Of a stretch of DNA of 11,493 nucleotides, positions 1-5,282 are shown piece after piece. Each line of letters begins with the position of its first letter. Within the stretch, counting starts at the first letter, position 1. The stretch spans positions 1 through 11,493 of the forward strand of contig JAOACU010000069.1 of assembly GCA_026417715.1 (NCBI GenBank), written 5' to 3'. The position numbers were made by a program, and so were the translations under genes. A model generated the notes under the pieces. It was not told the DNA's origin and ran no database searches. It saw only the letters and a program-made list of their open reading frames with translations. The stretch is from Anaerolineae bacterium (GTDB lineage Bacteria; Chloroflexota; Anaerolineae; UBA4142).

Positions 1-5
1 CTCCG

Positions 6-20
6 AGACCTGTGAGGTCT
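6..20. repeat. short inverted repeat
   Basis: AGACCT (6-11) and AGGTCT (15-20) are perfect 6-bp arms around a GTG loop. A T-run (31-35) lies about 10 nt to the right. It could be the end of a dispersed palindromic repeat or a weak rightward terminator of a gene outside the window. The T-run is too far away for a confident terminator call. Confidence 0.3.
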
Positions 21-47
21 GAACAAACCCTTTTTCTACCGATGAGC

Positions 48-107
48 AAAAAAGACAAAGGCGCACGGCAACTCTTCCACATCGGCAGAAGAGTTCAACC
101 GTGCGCC
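48..107 (-). terminator. intrinsic terminator of the rhodanese lipoprotein gene
   Basis: Read on the minus strand, a long hairpin (outer arms 60-68/99-107, inner arms 70-77/88-95, 10-nt loop) is followed at once by a U-rich tail, CTTTGTCTTTTTT, complementary to 48-60. This is the layout of a rho-independent terminator, and it lies about 70 nt beyond the stop codon of the leftward gene. On the plus strand the hairpin is followed by C-rich sequence, so it should act only leftward. Confidence 0.75.
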
Positions 108-137
108 CCTCGATTGTCCAGACGCGCGGAAACGCTT

Positions 138-166
138 TGTAGGACAAGTTTCAAACTTGTCCTACA
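138..166. repeat. perfect 29-bp palindrome
   Basis: TGTAGGACAAGTTT (138-151) is followed by one central base and its exact reverse complement (153-166). There is no U-run on either side, so it is not a standard terminator. It lies 8 bp past the stop of the leftward gene. The perfect symmetry and location suggest a dispersed intergenic palindromic element, but only one copy is in this window. Confidence 0.7.
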
Positions 167-174
167 TCAAGTCA

Positions 175-1197
175 TTACGGTTTAACAGTCGGCAAGTTCG
201 CGGCTCTCCACGCGTTCAAGCCACCACCCATACTGCGCACAGTGGTATAGCCCAACTGATGTAGTGCCATCATCGCCAAGACGCTGCGATGTCCAACGCC
301 ACAGTAAATGATGATGGGTGCGGTCTTGTCTTTGGGCAGTTTGTCCAGACTTTTGACGAGTGTGCGCAGAGGTACGTTCACTGCGCCTTCGATCATCCCT
401 TGGTCCGCCAATTCGGCGGGTTCGCGCACATCAAGGACAAACGGTTTGGTGGGTAGTGCCAGCGCGTCGCGCACAGCGGTCACTGCCATATTGCCCCACT
501 TGGGCGTCGCATCGGCTTGGGCATTCAGATACTTGTCGAGTGCGTCTGCCAATTCTTTGTCAACTTCGGGGGCTTTGCCAGCGGTAGGCGCGACAGGTGT
601 GCCGGTGGCAACAGGGAAGTTTGCCGCTTTCCAACCGTTAAAGCCGCCCGTTAGACTTTTGACGTTGGTGTAACCCAACAACTGCAGCGCCATCATTGCC
701 ATCGCGCCGCGATGACCAATCGCACACACGGAGACGATGGGCTGATCCTTAGCCGGCAATTTGTCGAGATTCTTGAGCAACGTCTTGAGCGGGATGTTGA
801 CGGTACCAGCGATAAAGCCATTGTCCTTTAGTTCTTGCTCATCGCGCACATCGAGCAGGAAGGGTTTGGTGGGCAGAGCCAGCGCGTCATTCAACGCGGC
901 GGCGGTGATGCTGTTCCAGCGTTGCTCGGCTTGCGTGTTCAGATAGCGGTCGAGCAGTGCGCTCCAATCCAGCGCGACTTTGGTTGGCGTCGCTGTAGGG
1001 GGCACTGGCGTTGCCGTAGGCGGTACCGGTGTGGCTGTGGGTGGTACCGGCGTTGCAGTGGGGGGTACGGGTGTCGCCGTCGGTGGAACTCTGGTTGCGG
1101 TAGGCGGCACCGGCGTGGGCGTCGGTGTCGGTTGCGCGCAGGCGGTCACAATCAGCGCCAGCGTCACCAGCAACAGGACGAACACTCGTTTGGACAT
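175..1197 (-). CDS. exported lipoprotein with tandem rhodanese domains
   Basis: This 340-residue protein begins with a lipoprotein signal peptide: basic MSKR, a hydrophobic stretch, then a lipobox ending VTAC with Cys20 as the lipid anchor. A Pro/Thr linker follows, with six PPTATxx heptads at residues 31-72. Two rhodanese domains come next, about 80-196 and 212-337. Each keeps an active-site loop of the form CxxGHR (Cys158 CAIGHR and Cys299 CGVGHR), so both may carry a persulfide. Members of the family transfer sulfane sulfur or act as sulfide/thiosulfate sensors or carriers; the substrate here cannot be told. The two domains resemble each other closely (shared NDALALPTKPF / RDALALPTKPF), pointing to internal duplication. 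An upstream in-frame extension exists, but AGGAGG (1207-1212) lies 9 nt before ATG 1197, and the signal peptide fits this start. It probably acts on the outer face of the cytoplasmic membrane. Confidence 0.9.
   Translation of the reverse strand: MSKRVFVLLLVTLALIVTACAQPTPTPTPVPPTATRVPPTATPVPPTATPVPPTATPVPPTATPVPPTATPTKVALDWSALLDRYLNTQAEQRWNSITAAALNDALALPTKPFLLDVRDEQELKDNGFIAGTVNIPLKTLLKNLDKLPAKDQPIVSVCAIGHRGAMAMMALQLLGYTNVKSLTGGFNGWKAANFPVATGTPVAPTAGKAPEVDKELADALDKYLNAQADATPKWGNMAVTAVRDALALPTKPFVLDVREPAELADQGMIEGAVNVPLRTLVKSLDKLPKDKTAPIIIYCGVGHRSVLAMMALHQLGYTTVRSMGGGLNAWRAANLPTVKP
982..1107 (-). repeat. six 21-bp tandem repeats encoding PPTATPV
   Basis: Six consecutive 21-bp units encode the heptad PPTAT(P/R)(V/T), residues 31-72 of the rhodanese lipoprotein. 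The units differ at synonymous positions, so this is a diverged coding array. It forms the flexible linker between the lipid anchor and the first rhodanese domain. Pro/Thr linkers of this type are common in Chloroflexota lipoproteins. Confidence 0.85.
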
Positions 1198-1236
1198 TTT
1201 CCTAATCCTCCTAAGAATTTTTTGACGATGAAAGTT

Positions 1237-1291
1237 CTCTCCAGGATGGAGAGCCAAAACATCGTTCGATTTCCCACAAGACCTTTGGGAA
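1237..1291 (-). other. structured leader of the rhodanese gene
   Basis: The 5' leader between the predicted promoter and the start codon is roughly 95 nt. It contains two perfect 6-bp hairpins: TTCCCA/TGGGAA (1271-1276/1286-1291, 9-nt loop) and CTCTCC/GGAGAG (1237-1242/1248-1253, 5-nt loop). No known riboswitch was recognised. Whether the leader has a regulatory role is unknown. Confidence 0.35.
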
Positions 1292-1300
1292 TCTGCATAC

Positions 1301-1329
1301 ATTATAACGTATGATATTTATCAAGTCAA
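1301..1329 (-). promoter_or_regulatory. sigma70-type promoter of the rhodanese lipoprotein gene
   Basis: On the minus strand a -35 box TTGACT (1324-1329, 5/6 consensus) and a perfect -10 box TATAAT (1301-1306) are separated by exactly 17 nt (1307-1323). Transcription should start near 1294, giving a leader of roughly 95 nt before the ATG at 1197. The close match in sequence and spacing makes this the best-supported promoter in the window. Confidence 0.75.
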
Positions 1330-1414
1330 ATGATTCGATAAGCAATACCTATATGGATTTTTGATGCATCTATCTAAGACCGATTTATGAGGTTACATAA
1401 CCCAGGGTTGCGAC

Positions 1415-1452
1415 GCGCGGTAGTGTTCTTGCATACATTGGATGCACCGCGC
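1415..1452. repeat. stem-loop upstream of focA
   Basis: GCGCGGT (1415-1421) and ACCGCGC (1446-1452) are perfect 7-bp arms. A smaller GCAT/ATGC stem (1431-1434/1442-1445) sits inside. The right arm overlaps the beginning of the duplicated 53-bp segment at 1444. It lies between the divergent promoters and may be an operator or an insulating hairpin. The function is unknown. Confidence 0.4.
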
Positions 1453-1496
1453 TTTGACCACATTTGGACTCGATTCAGACTTGTTCAAATTAAAAT
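1444..1496 (+). promoter_or_regulatory. 53-bp upstream repeat, copy 1 (focA)
   Basis: This segment recurs at 2633-2685 with 50 of 53 positions identical; the three differences are transitions. It ends 85 nt before the focA start codon, close to the 75-nt distance of copy 2 from its gene. Within it, ATTTGGAC (1462-1469) and GTTCAAAT (1483-1490) form an imperfect inverted repeat with a 13-nt spacer, as expected of a dimeric regulator site. The regulator is not identifiable; the motif does not match the FNR or Rex consensus. Confidence 0.6.
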
Positions 1497-1512
1497 GCGG
1501 AACGCGCATAAT
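1484..1512 (+). promoter_or_regulatory. focA: possible focA promoter
   Basis: TTCAAA (1484-1489, 4/6 of the -35 consensus) and CATAAT (1507-1512, 5/6 of the -10 consensus) are separated by 17 nt. The -35 region overlaps the right half of the inverted repeat in the duplicated 53-bp element, so a protein bound there could control initiation. The match is moderate and the assignment tentative. Confidence 0.35.
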
Positions 1513-1581
1513 TCTGACCAAATGAGTCACCAAGATAGACGATTTTGTTTACCTTGAGAAATCCACAATGGAGATTTGAAA

Positions 1582-2454
1582 ATGGATCAAAACAATCACA
1601 TCTCGCTGGATGCTCTAGTGCCGCCAGAGATGGCGGCAAAAGCCGAACAAATCGGTTTCAAAAAAGTGCATATGGATCCAATCAGTGTGGTCGTGTTGGC
1701 AATCGTCGCCGGAGTTTTCATCTCGTTTGGCGCGATTTTTTCGACCACGGTGATTGCCGGCGCAAGCGGTACGCTACCCTACGGTGTCACGCGTTTGCTA
1801 GCGGGAGTCACTTTTTCGTTAGGGTTGATTCTAGTCATCGTTGGCGGTGCTGAATTATTCACCGGCAACAATTTGATCGTGATGGCATGGGCAAGTCGCA
1901 AAGTGACCACGCAAGAATTGATTTGGAACTGGGTCTATGTGTACGCTGGAAATTTCATCGGCGCGCTTGGCGCTGTGGTGGCAATGTTTCTGGGAGGACA
2001 ATTTCTGTTTGCCAATGGTGCGATTGGCGCTGTGGCACTTTCGATCGCCGATGCCAAATGCAATTTGAATTTCTGGCAAGCGATGATGTTGGGAATTTTG
2101 TGCAACAACCTCGTGTGCCTTGCAGTTTGGCTAACGTTTAGCGCGCGCACCACCACCGATCGAATCTTGACGATCATTCCACCCATCACGGCGTTTGTCG
2201 CCGCCGGATTCGAGCATAGCATCGCGAATATGTATTTCATCCCTATCGGCTTGCTGATCAAATGGGGCGCGCCTGCCACGTTTTGGACAAGCATCGGCAA
2301 GACGGTCGCCGATTTTCCCCATATCACTATCGAAAATTTCCTGTTTAACAATTTGCTCCCGGTGACGCTAGGGAATATTCTCGGCGGTTCGGTGTTGGTG
2401 GGCTTGGTCTATTGGTTTGTCTATTTGCGCCATCTGCGATACTCGGAAGTCTGA
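1582..2454 (+). CDS. focA: FocA-type formate channel (FNT family)
   Basis: The 290-residue protein is an integral membrane member of the formate/nitrite transporter family, which form pentameric channels moving formate (or nitrite/hydrosulfide) across the cytoplasmic membrane. Six membrane segments are visible (about 35-58, 68-95, 113-140, 163-187, 196-226, 253-283). Family signatures are GAELFTGN (89-96, with Thr94 matching the gating-loop Thr of E. coli FocA) and GFEHSIANM (209-217, with central pore His212). The C-terminal stretch NLLPVTLGNILGGS strongly resembles FocA rather than NirC. ATG 1582 is chosen because GGAG (1570-1573) sits 8 nt before it; a TTG two codons upstream is less likely. 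The gene is monocistronic or the first gene of its unit, with a spacer of about 300 bp after it. Its neighbourhood with fdhD and diaphorase genes supports formate as the substrate. Confidence 0.92.
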   Translation: MDQNNHISLDALVPPEMAAKAEQIGFKKVHMDPISVVVLAIVAGVFISFGAIFSTTVIAGASGTLPYGVTRLLAGVTFSLGLILVIVGGAELFTGNNLIVMAWASRKVTTQELIWNWVYVYAGNFIGALGAVVAMFLGGQFLFANGAIGAVALSIADAKCNLNFWQAMMLGILCNNLVCLAVWLTFSARTTTDRILTIIPPITAFVAAGFEHSIANMYFIPIGLLIKWGAPATFWTSIGKTVADFPHITIENFLFNNLLPVTLGNILGGSVLVGLVYWFVYLRHLRYSEV

Positions 2455-2510
2455 TAAAGTGGCAGCGCTGGAGCAGAATCTATTGACAGGCGAATAAATT
2501 CACGGCAACA

Positions 2511-2592
2511 ACTACCCGAAGCCGCCCTTCGGCGGCTGGTTTAGCCGACGGCGGTCGGCTTCGGGTGGTCGTCGCGGCGACTTTGAGTCGCC
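2511..2592. repeat. three-way-junction palindromic element in the focA 3' spacer
   Basis: An outer stem (2511-2520 with 2560-2569; 10 bp including one G-U) encloses two perfect GC-rich hairpins: GCCGCC/GGCGGC (2521-2526/2531-2536) and GCCGAC/GTCGGC (2544-2549/2554-2559). A fourth hairpin follows, GGCGAC/GTCGCC (2576-2581/2587-2592). This fills much of the 306-bp gap between focA and the next gene; the rest of the gap is the 53-bp repeat and promoter region. There is no U-run, so it is not a classical terminator. It resembles a REP- or MITE-like intergenic element, or a structured 3' end protecting the focA mRNA. Confidence 0.6.
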
Positions 2593-2632
2593 AACACCGA
2601 CTTGGCACCAACCCTGTGATGAAAGGGCGGGC

Positions 2633-2685
2633 GCACCACGCTTTGACCGCATTTGGACTCGATTCAGACTTGCTCAAATTAAAAT
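2633..2685 (+). promoter_or_regulatory. 53-bp upstream repeat, copy 2 (operon)
   Basis: This is a near-identical copy of 1444-1496, with 3 transitions in 53 positions. It ends 75 nt before the first gene of the long operon. The inverted-repeat halves are ATTTGGAC and GCTCAAAT, slightly less symmetric than in copy 1. Conservation of both sequence and distance to the start codon argues for a shared regulatory site. A recent duplication without function is the alternative. Confidence 0.6.
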
Positions 2686-2697
2686 ATCATATACAAT
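2670..2697 (+). promoter_or_regulatory. possible operon promoter
   Basis: TTGCTC (2670-2675) and TACAAT (2692-2697, 5/6 of the -10 consensus) are separated by 16 nt and lie about 65 nt upstream of the first operon gene. The -35 box falls inside the duplicated 53-bp element. The -35 match is only moderate, so the exact boxes are uncertain. Confidence 0.35.
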
Positions 2698-2760
2698 GAT
2701 TACGACGAACTCTGTTCGCGCTGGTATAGGCACACGGGAAGGAAAAAGAGGAGACAAGCA

Positions 2761-3114
2761 ATGCGGCTTGATCAAGTGCTGGAGATTATCAAAGGTCAGG
2801 CATTGAACGAGTTCAACCACGCGCGTCAAGTGGAGTACGGTTTTGAAACCGCTCTTCTCAGTGACGTACTCGCTTACGCCATCCCCCACACGACTCTGAT
2901 CATCACCGAAATTACGAATCACCAAGTCATTCGGACCGCCGAGATGGTAGATGCGGCAGGGGTCTTGTTTGTCAAAAACAAGCAACCTGATGCTAGCGCG
3001 ATTCAATTGGCTTGCGAGTTGGGCATTCCCCTGATTGTCACCCGTCTTGGTATGTTTGAAGCCTGTGGACGTTTGTTCGCGGCGGGCATCAAACCCGCGC
3101 GCCGTGTGGAGTAG
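2761..3114 (+). CDS. DRTGG-like domain protein, first gene of the operon
   Basis: This is a 117-residue soluble protein with no signal peptide or membrane segment. The alternating pattern of beta strands and helices (LIITEI, AGVLFVKNK, GIPLIVTRLGMFEACGRL) and its position fit the small DRTGG-type proteins that accompany NADH-dependent hydrogenase gene clusters. DRTGG domains are named for a sequence motif, have no proven biochemical activity, and are also found attached to phosphotransacetylase and CBS domains. The motif itself is not clearly preserved here, so the assignment rests on overall pattern and context. The start is ATG with AGGAG (2749-2753) 7 nt upstream. The gene downstream begins two codons after its stop, in the same frame. 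A sensory or regulatory role is inferred, not shown. Confidence 0.7.
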   Translation: MRLDQVLEIIKGQALNEFNHARQVEYGFETALLSDVLAYAIPHTTLIITEITNHQVIRTAEMVDAAGVLFVKNKQPDASAIQLACELGIPLIVTRLGMFEACGRLFAAGIKPARRVE

Positions 3115-3120
3115 ACGGAG

Positions 3121-4059
3121 GTGACAACACCAGAAATCACCCGCGCGCAAAAACTTGATTTTCGCGTTGGGCAGGTAATGACGCGTCATGTCATTACGGT
3201 TACTCCTGGCACCTCACTTGTCGAACTGAAAGAAATTATGCGCGTCAACCGAATCAGCGGTGTGCCGGTCGTGAACGAAGACGGTGACCTCGTTGGCATC
3301 ATCAGCATCGAAGACTTGTTACGCGCATACGAAGAGGGCGCGTTCAACGAATTTGTCGGCGGGCGGATGAGCCGGAATGTGATTACCGTGCACGAAGCCG
3401 ATTCGGTGGATACGGCGATGCAGAAATTTCAGCAAACCGGCGTCGGACGTTTGCCGGTCGTGAACGCGTGGGGTGAACTGGTCGGCATTTTGACCCAAGG
3501 GGACATTATGCGTGGCTTGTTGCGCGAAATTCAGGTGGATACGCAAGACGAAGAGATTTGTCGTTATCGCGCCAGCCACATCTTTCACGATGTCGAATCG
3601 GATAATACCAGTTTGATCTTGCGTTATAAAATTCCCCCACGCGATTTTACGCACGGTGGCGCCGCATCGTCCAAAATCAAACGCGCGTTGACACGTCTTG
3701 GTACGGATTTGCAAATCGTTCGCCGCGCGGCGATTGCGGCGTACGAAGCGGAAATGAATTTGATCATCCATGCGGATCACGGCGGACTGATTACAGCCAT
3801 CGTGGATGCTTCTCAACTCACCCTCATCGTTGAAGACGATGGACCTGGCATCGCCGATGTCAAACGCGCTTTGGAAGAACCGGGGTACACCACCACGCCA
3901 CCCGAAATTCGCGCAATGGGTTTCGGTGGCGGGATGGGCTTGAAGAACATTCGCAAATGCGCAGATACGATGAAACTGGAGTCCGAAGTTGGACGGGGTA
4001 CGCGGTTAGAGATTTCGCTGCGTTTGCATTCGCGCGAAATGCCCAGCCAAAAGAGGTAG
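3121..4059 (+). CDS. CBS-domain pair fused to a HATPase (anti-sigma-kinase-like) domain
   Basis: The 312-residue cytoplasmic protein has two CBS domains (about 17-73 and 83-138; typical SGVPVV and GRLPVV segments), which usually bind adenine nucleotides or SAM. A GHKL ATPase domain follows at about 185-302. It shows an N-box with Glu209 and Asn213, a G1 box DDGPGI (239-244) and a Gly-rich lid GFGGGMGLKNI (267-277). There is no phospho-acceptor His domain, so it looks like an RsbW/SpoIIAB-type serine kinase rather than a sensor histidine kinase. The start is GTG 3121, the only start codon before the first CBS domain. GGAG at 3108-3111, inside the preceding gene, is 9 nt away. The preceding TAG stop is in the same frame two codons upstream. 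Context suggests that it reads cell energy state and regulates the diaphorase by phosphorylation or partner binding; this is inference. Confidence 0.85.
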   Translation: MTTPEITRAQKLDFRVGQVMTRHVITVTPGTSLVELKEIMRVNRISGVPVVNEDGDLVGIISIEDLLRAYEEGAFNEFVGGRMSRNVITVHEADSVDTAMQKFQQTGVGRLPVVNAWGELVGILTQGDIMRGLLREIQVDTQDEEICRYRASHIFHDVESDNTSLILRYKIPPRDFTHGGAASSKIKRALTRLGTDLQIVRRAAIAAYEAEMNLIIHADHGGLITAIVDASQLTLIVEDDGPGIADVKRALEEPGYTTTPPEIRAMGFGGGMGLKNIRKCADTMKLESEVGRGTRLEISLRLHSREMPSQKR

Positions 4060-4062
4060 CCG

Positions 4063-4407
4063 ATGATTGTCAAGCACGTGGCGCACGCGCTCAACCTTCA
4101 AGTTGTGGCGGGAGCCCAAGCCCTCGAACGCGACATCACAGGCGGTTACTGCGCCGATTTACTTTCGTGTGTAATGGCGCGTGCCAAAGCCGGCAATGTC
4201 TGGGTGACTCTCCAAGCCCATCCCAACGTACTGGCTGTGGCTGTGCTTTTGGAACTTGCCGCCGTCATCGTCACGGAAGGCGCGCCGATTCCTGACGAAG
4301 TCAAAACGCGCGCCGATGCCGAAGGCATTGCCTTACTCGCTACACCCCACACCACGTTTTGGGTCGTGAGCGAACTCGCGCGGTTGGGCATTCCAGCGCA
4401 AGAGTGA
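4063..4407 (+). CDS. DRTGG domain protein
   Basis: The 114-residue soluble protein carries a clear version of the DRTGG-type motif, ERDITGGYC (22-30), followed by ADLLSCVMARA and VWVTLQAHPNVLAVAVLLELAA. This is the pattern I recall for the short DRTGG proteins of hydrogenase-associated clusters. No enzymatic activity is known for the family. Gene spacing is 3 nt after the CBS/HATPase gene, with GAGG (4053-4056) 6 nt before the ATG, so translation is likely coupled. It may form a complex with the upstream DRTGG-like protein and the two ATPase proteins. Its spacer to the next gene is a heptamer hairpin array. Confidence 0.85.
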   Translation: MIVKHVAHALNLQVVAGAQALERDITGGYCADLLSCVMARAKAGNVWVTLQAHPNVLAVAVLLELAAVIVTEGAPIPDEVKTRADAEGIALLATPHTTFWVVSELARLGIPAQE

Positions 4408-4410
4408 GCC

Positions 4411-4481
4411 GATTGCAGATTTCAGAATGCAGATTTCCGATTGGGGAAAATCTGCAATCTGAAATCTTAAATCTGCAATGA
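4411..4481. repeat. inverted heptamer array A1 (5+5 units)
   Basis: Five 7-bp units of the type GATTGCA (4411-4445) are followed, after one base, by five units of the complementary type GCAATCT (4447-4481). The arms can pair: 4412-4422 with 4469-4479 (11 perfect), and 4423-4436 with 4448-4461 (13 of 14). The last unit, GCAATGA, contains the start codon of the PHP gene. The spacer has no other recognisable content. Confidence 0.85.
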
Positions 4482-5215
4482 TTATTCGCGCCGATCTGCA
4501 CATTCACACGGTCTTGTCGCCTTGTGCCGAAGTGGAAATGATTCCGCCACTCATCATCGAGCGCGCGCTGGAACAACACCTTGACTTGATTGCGATTACC
4601 GATCACAACGCGAGTGCGAATGTGCCTGCCGTGATCGAAGCCGCGCGCGATACGGGTCTCAAGGTGTGGGCAGGAATCGAGGTGCAAACGCGCGAAGAAG
4701 TGCACGTCTTGTGCTTGTTCGATACCGTGCGCCAAGTGCGCGCGTTGCAAGCCGATTTGGAACTTGCATTACCGCACCTGACCAACCAACCTGAAAAGTT
4801 GGGTGAGCAATTCATCGTAGATGCACACGGCGATTTTGTTTCGCGTGAAGAACGTCTGCTGTTGCAATCCGCCAACATCACGCTCGAAGACCTTGTGCGC
4901 AAAGTGAATGACTTGCATGGCACCGCCATCCCCGCGCACATTGATCGCGCTGAAAATGGCTTGATTCCGTTGTTGGGCTTTGTGCCAGTGGGACTCGATG
5001 TGCCTGCGCTCGAAATCTCACCGCACATTTCTGCGCGGGAGGCGCGCACAAAATTCCGTGTGGCTGAACGTTACGCCATCATTCGCGGCTCCGATGCGCA
5101 CTGGCTCGACGCCATTGGCAGTGCCATCACCGAATTCGATTTGGAAGGCACGCGCAGTGTGGCGAATGTAGTCCGCGCATTGCGCGAAGGACGATACGCG
5201 ATACGTGATACGTGA
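4478..5215 (+). CDS. PHP-family metal-dependent phosphoesterase
   Basis: This 245-residue cytoplasmic protein is of the PHP superfamily (polymerase and histidinol phosphatase), whose members hydrolyse phosphoesters with a multi-metal centre. Metal-ligand motifs are DLHIHT (6-11; His8, His10), ITDHN (40-44; Asp42, His43), Glu68 in AGIEV, His76, His154 in PAHID, and GSDAHW (204-209; Asp206, His208). The length is near that of short TrpH/YciV-like members, and the start places DLHIHT at residue 6 as usual. No Shine-Dalgarno is visible; the ATG belongs to the last heptamer of the upstream array. The final residues (about 240-245) and the stop codon are encoded by the next heptamer array. PHP genes recur in hydrogenase/diaphorase clusters; the substrate is unknown. 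It could reverse a phosphorylation made by the neighbouring ATPases, or hydrolyse a nucleotide, both speculative. Confidence 0.9.
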   Translation: MIIRADLHIHTVLSPCAEVEMIPPLIIERALEQHLDLIAITDHNASANVPAVIEAARDTGLKVWAGIEVQTREEVHVLCLFDTVRQVRALQADLELALPHLTNQPEKLGEQFIVDAHGDFVSREERLLLQSANITLEDLVRKVNDLHGTAIPAHIDRAENGLIPLLGFVPVGLDVPALEISPHISAREARTKFRVAERYAIIRGSDAHWLDAIGSAITEFDLEGTRSVANVVRALREGRYAIRDT

Positions 5216-5264
5216 TACGCACTACGCAATACGTAATACTGCGTATTGCGTAGTGCATAGTGCG
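5193..5264. repeat. heptamer array A2 with 15-bp hairpin
   Basis: Units GATACGC, GATACGT, GATACGT, GATACGC, ACTACGC and AATACGT run without gaps from 5193 to 5234. The arm GCACTACGCAATACG (5219-5233) pairs perfectly with 5242-5256 across an 8-nt loop. The left part encodes the last residues of the PHP protein, whose TGA stop (5213-5215) spans two units. A ribosome binding site (AAGGAG, 5271-5276) follows immediately. Confidence 0.85.
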
Positions 5265-5282
5265 TACCTTAAGGAGACGTTG

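Noticed and set aside
1198..1302. Upstream in-frame extension of the rhodanese lipoprotein
   Set aside because: It would bury the signal peptide and include the promoter's -10 region; ATG 1197 has an AGGAGG at ideal distance.
835..1314. Open frames on the plus strand across the lipoprotein gene, including a Val/Gly-rich repeat protein (980-1225)
   Set aside because: They are antisense shadows of the 21-bp coding repeats; the minus strand has a lipobox signal peptide, ribosome binding site, promoter and conserved rhodanese domains.
1415..1502. FNR or Rex operator upstream of focA
   Set aside because: The imperfect inverted repeat does not match the TTGAT-N4-ATCAA or TTGTGAA-type consensus; the regulator is left unnamed.
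2511..2569. tRNA or tRNA-like cloverleaf
   Set aside because: It has two inner hairpins, not three, and no recognisable T-loop, anticodon loop or 3' acceptor end; better described as a three-way-junction repeat.
2674..3189. 171-codon open frame on the minus strand over the first operon gene
   Set aside because: It has no recognisable domain and no ribosome binding site, and it is antisense to a gene with a good ribosome binding site that is first in a coherent operon.
5205..5282. Upstream extension of the first NuoE-like protein
   Set aside because: It lies within heptamer array A2 and overlaps the PHP stop; a strong AAGGAG at 5271-5276 points to ATG 5283.
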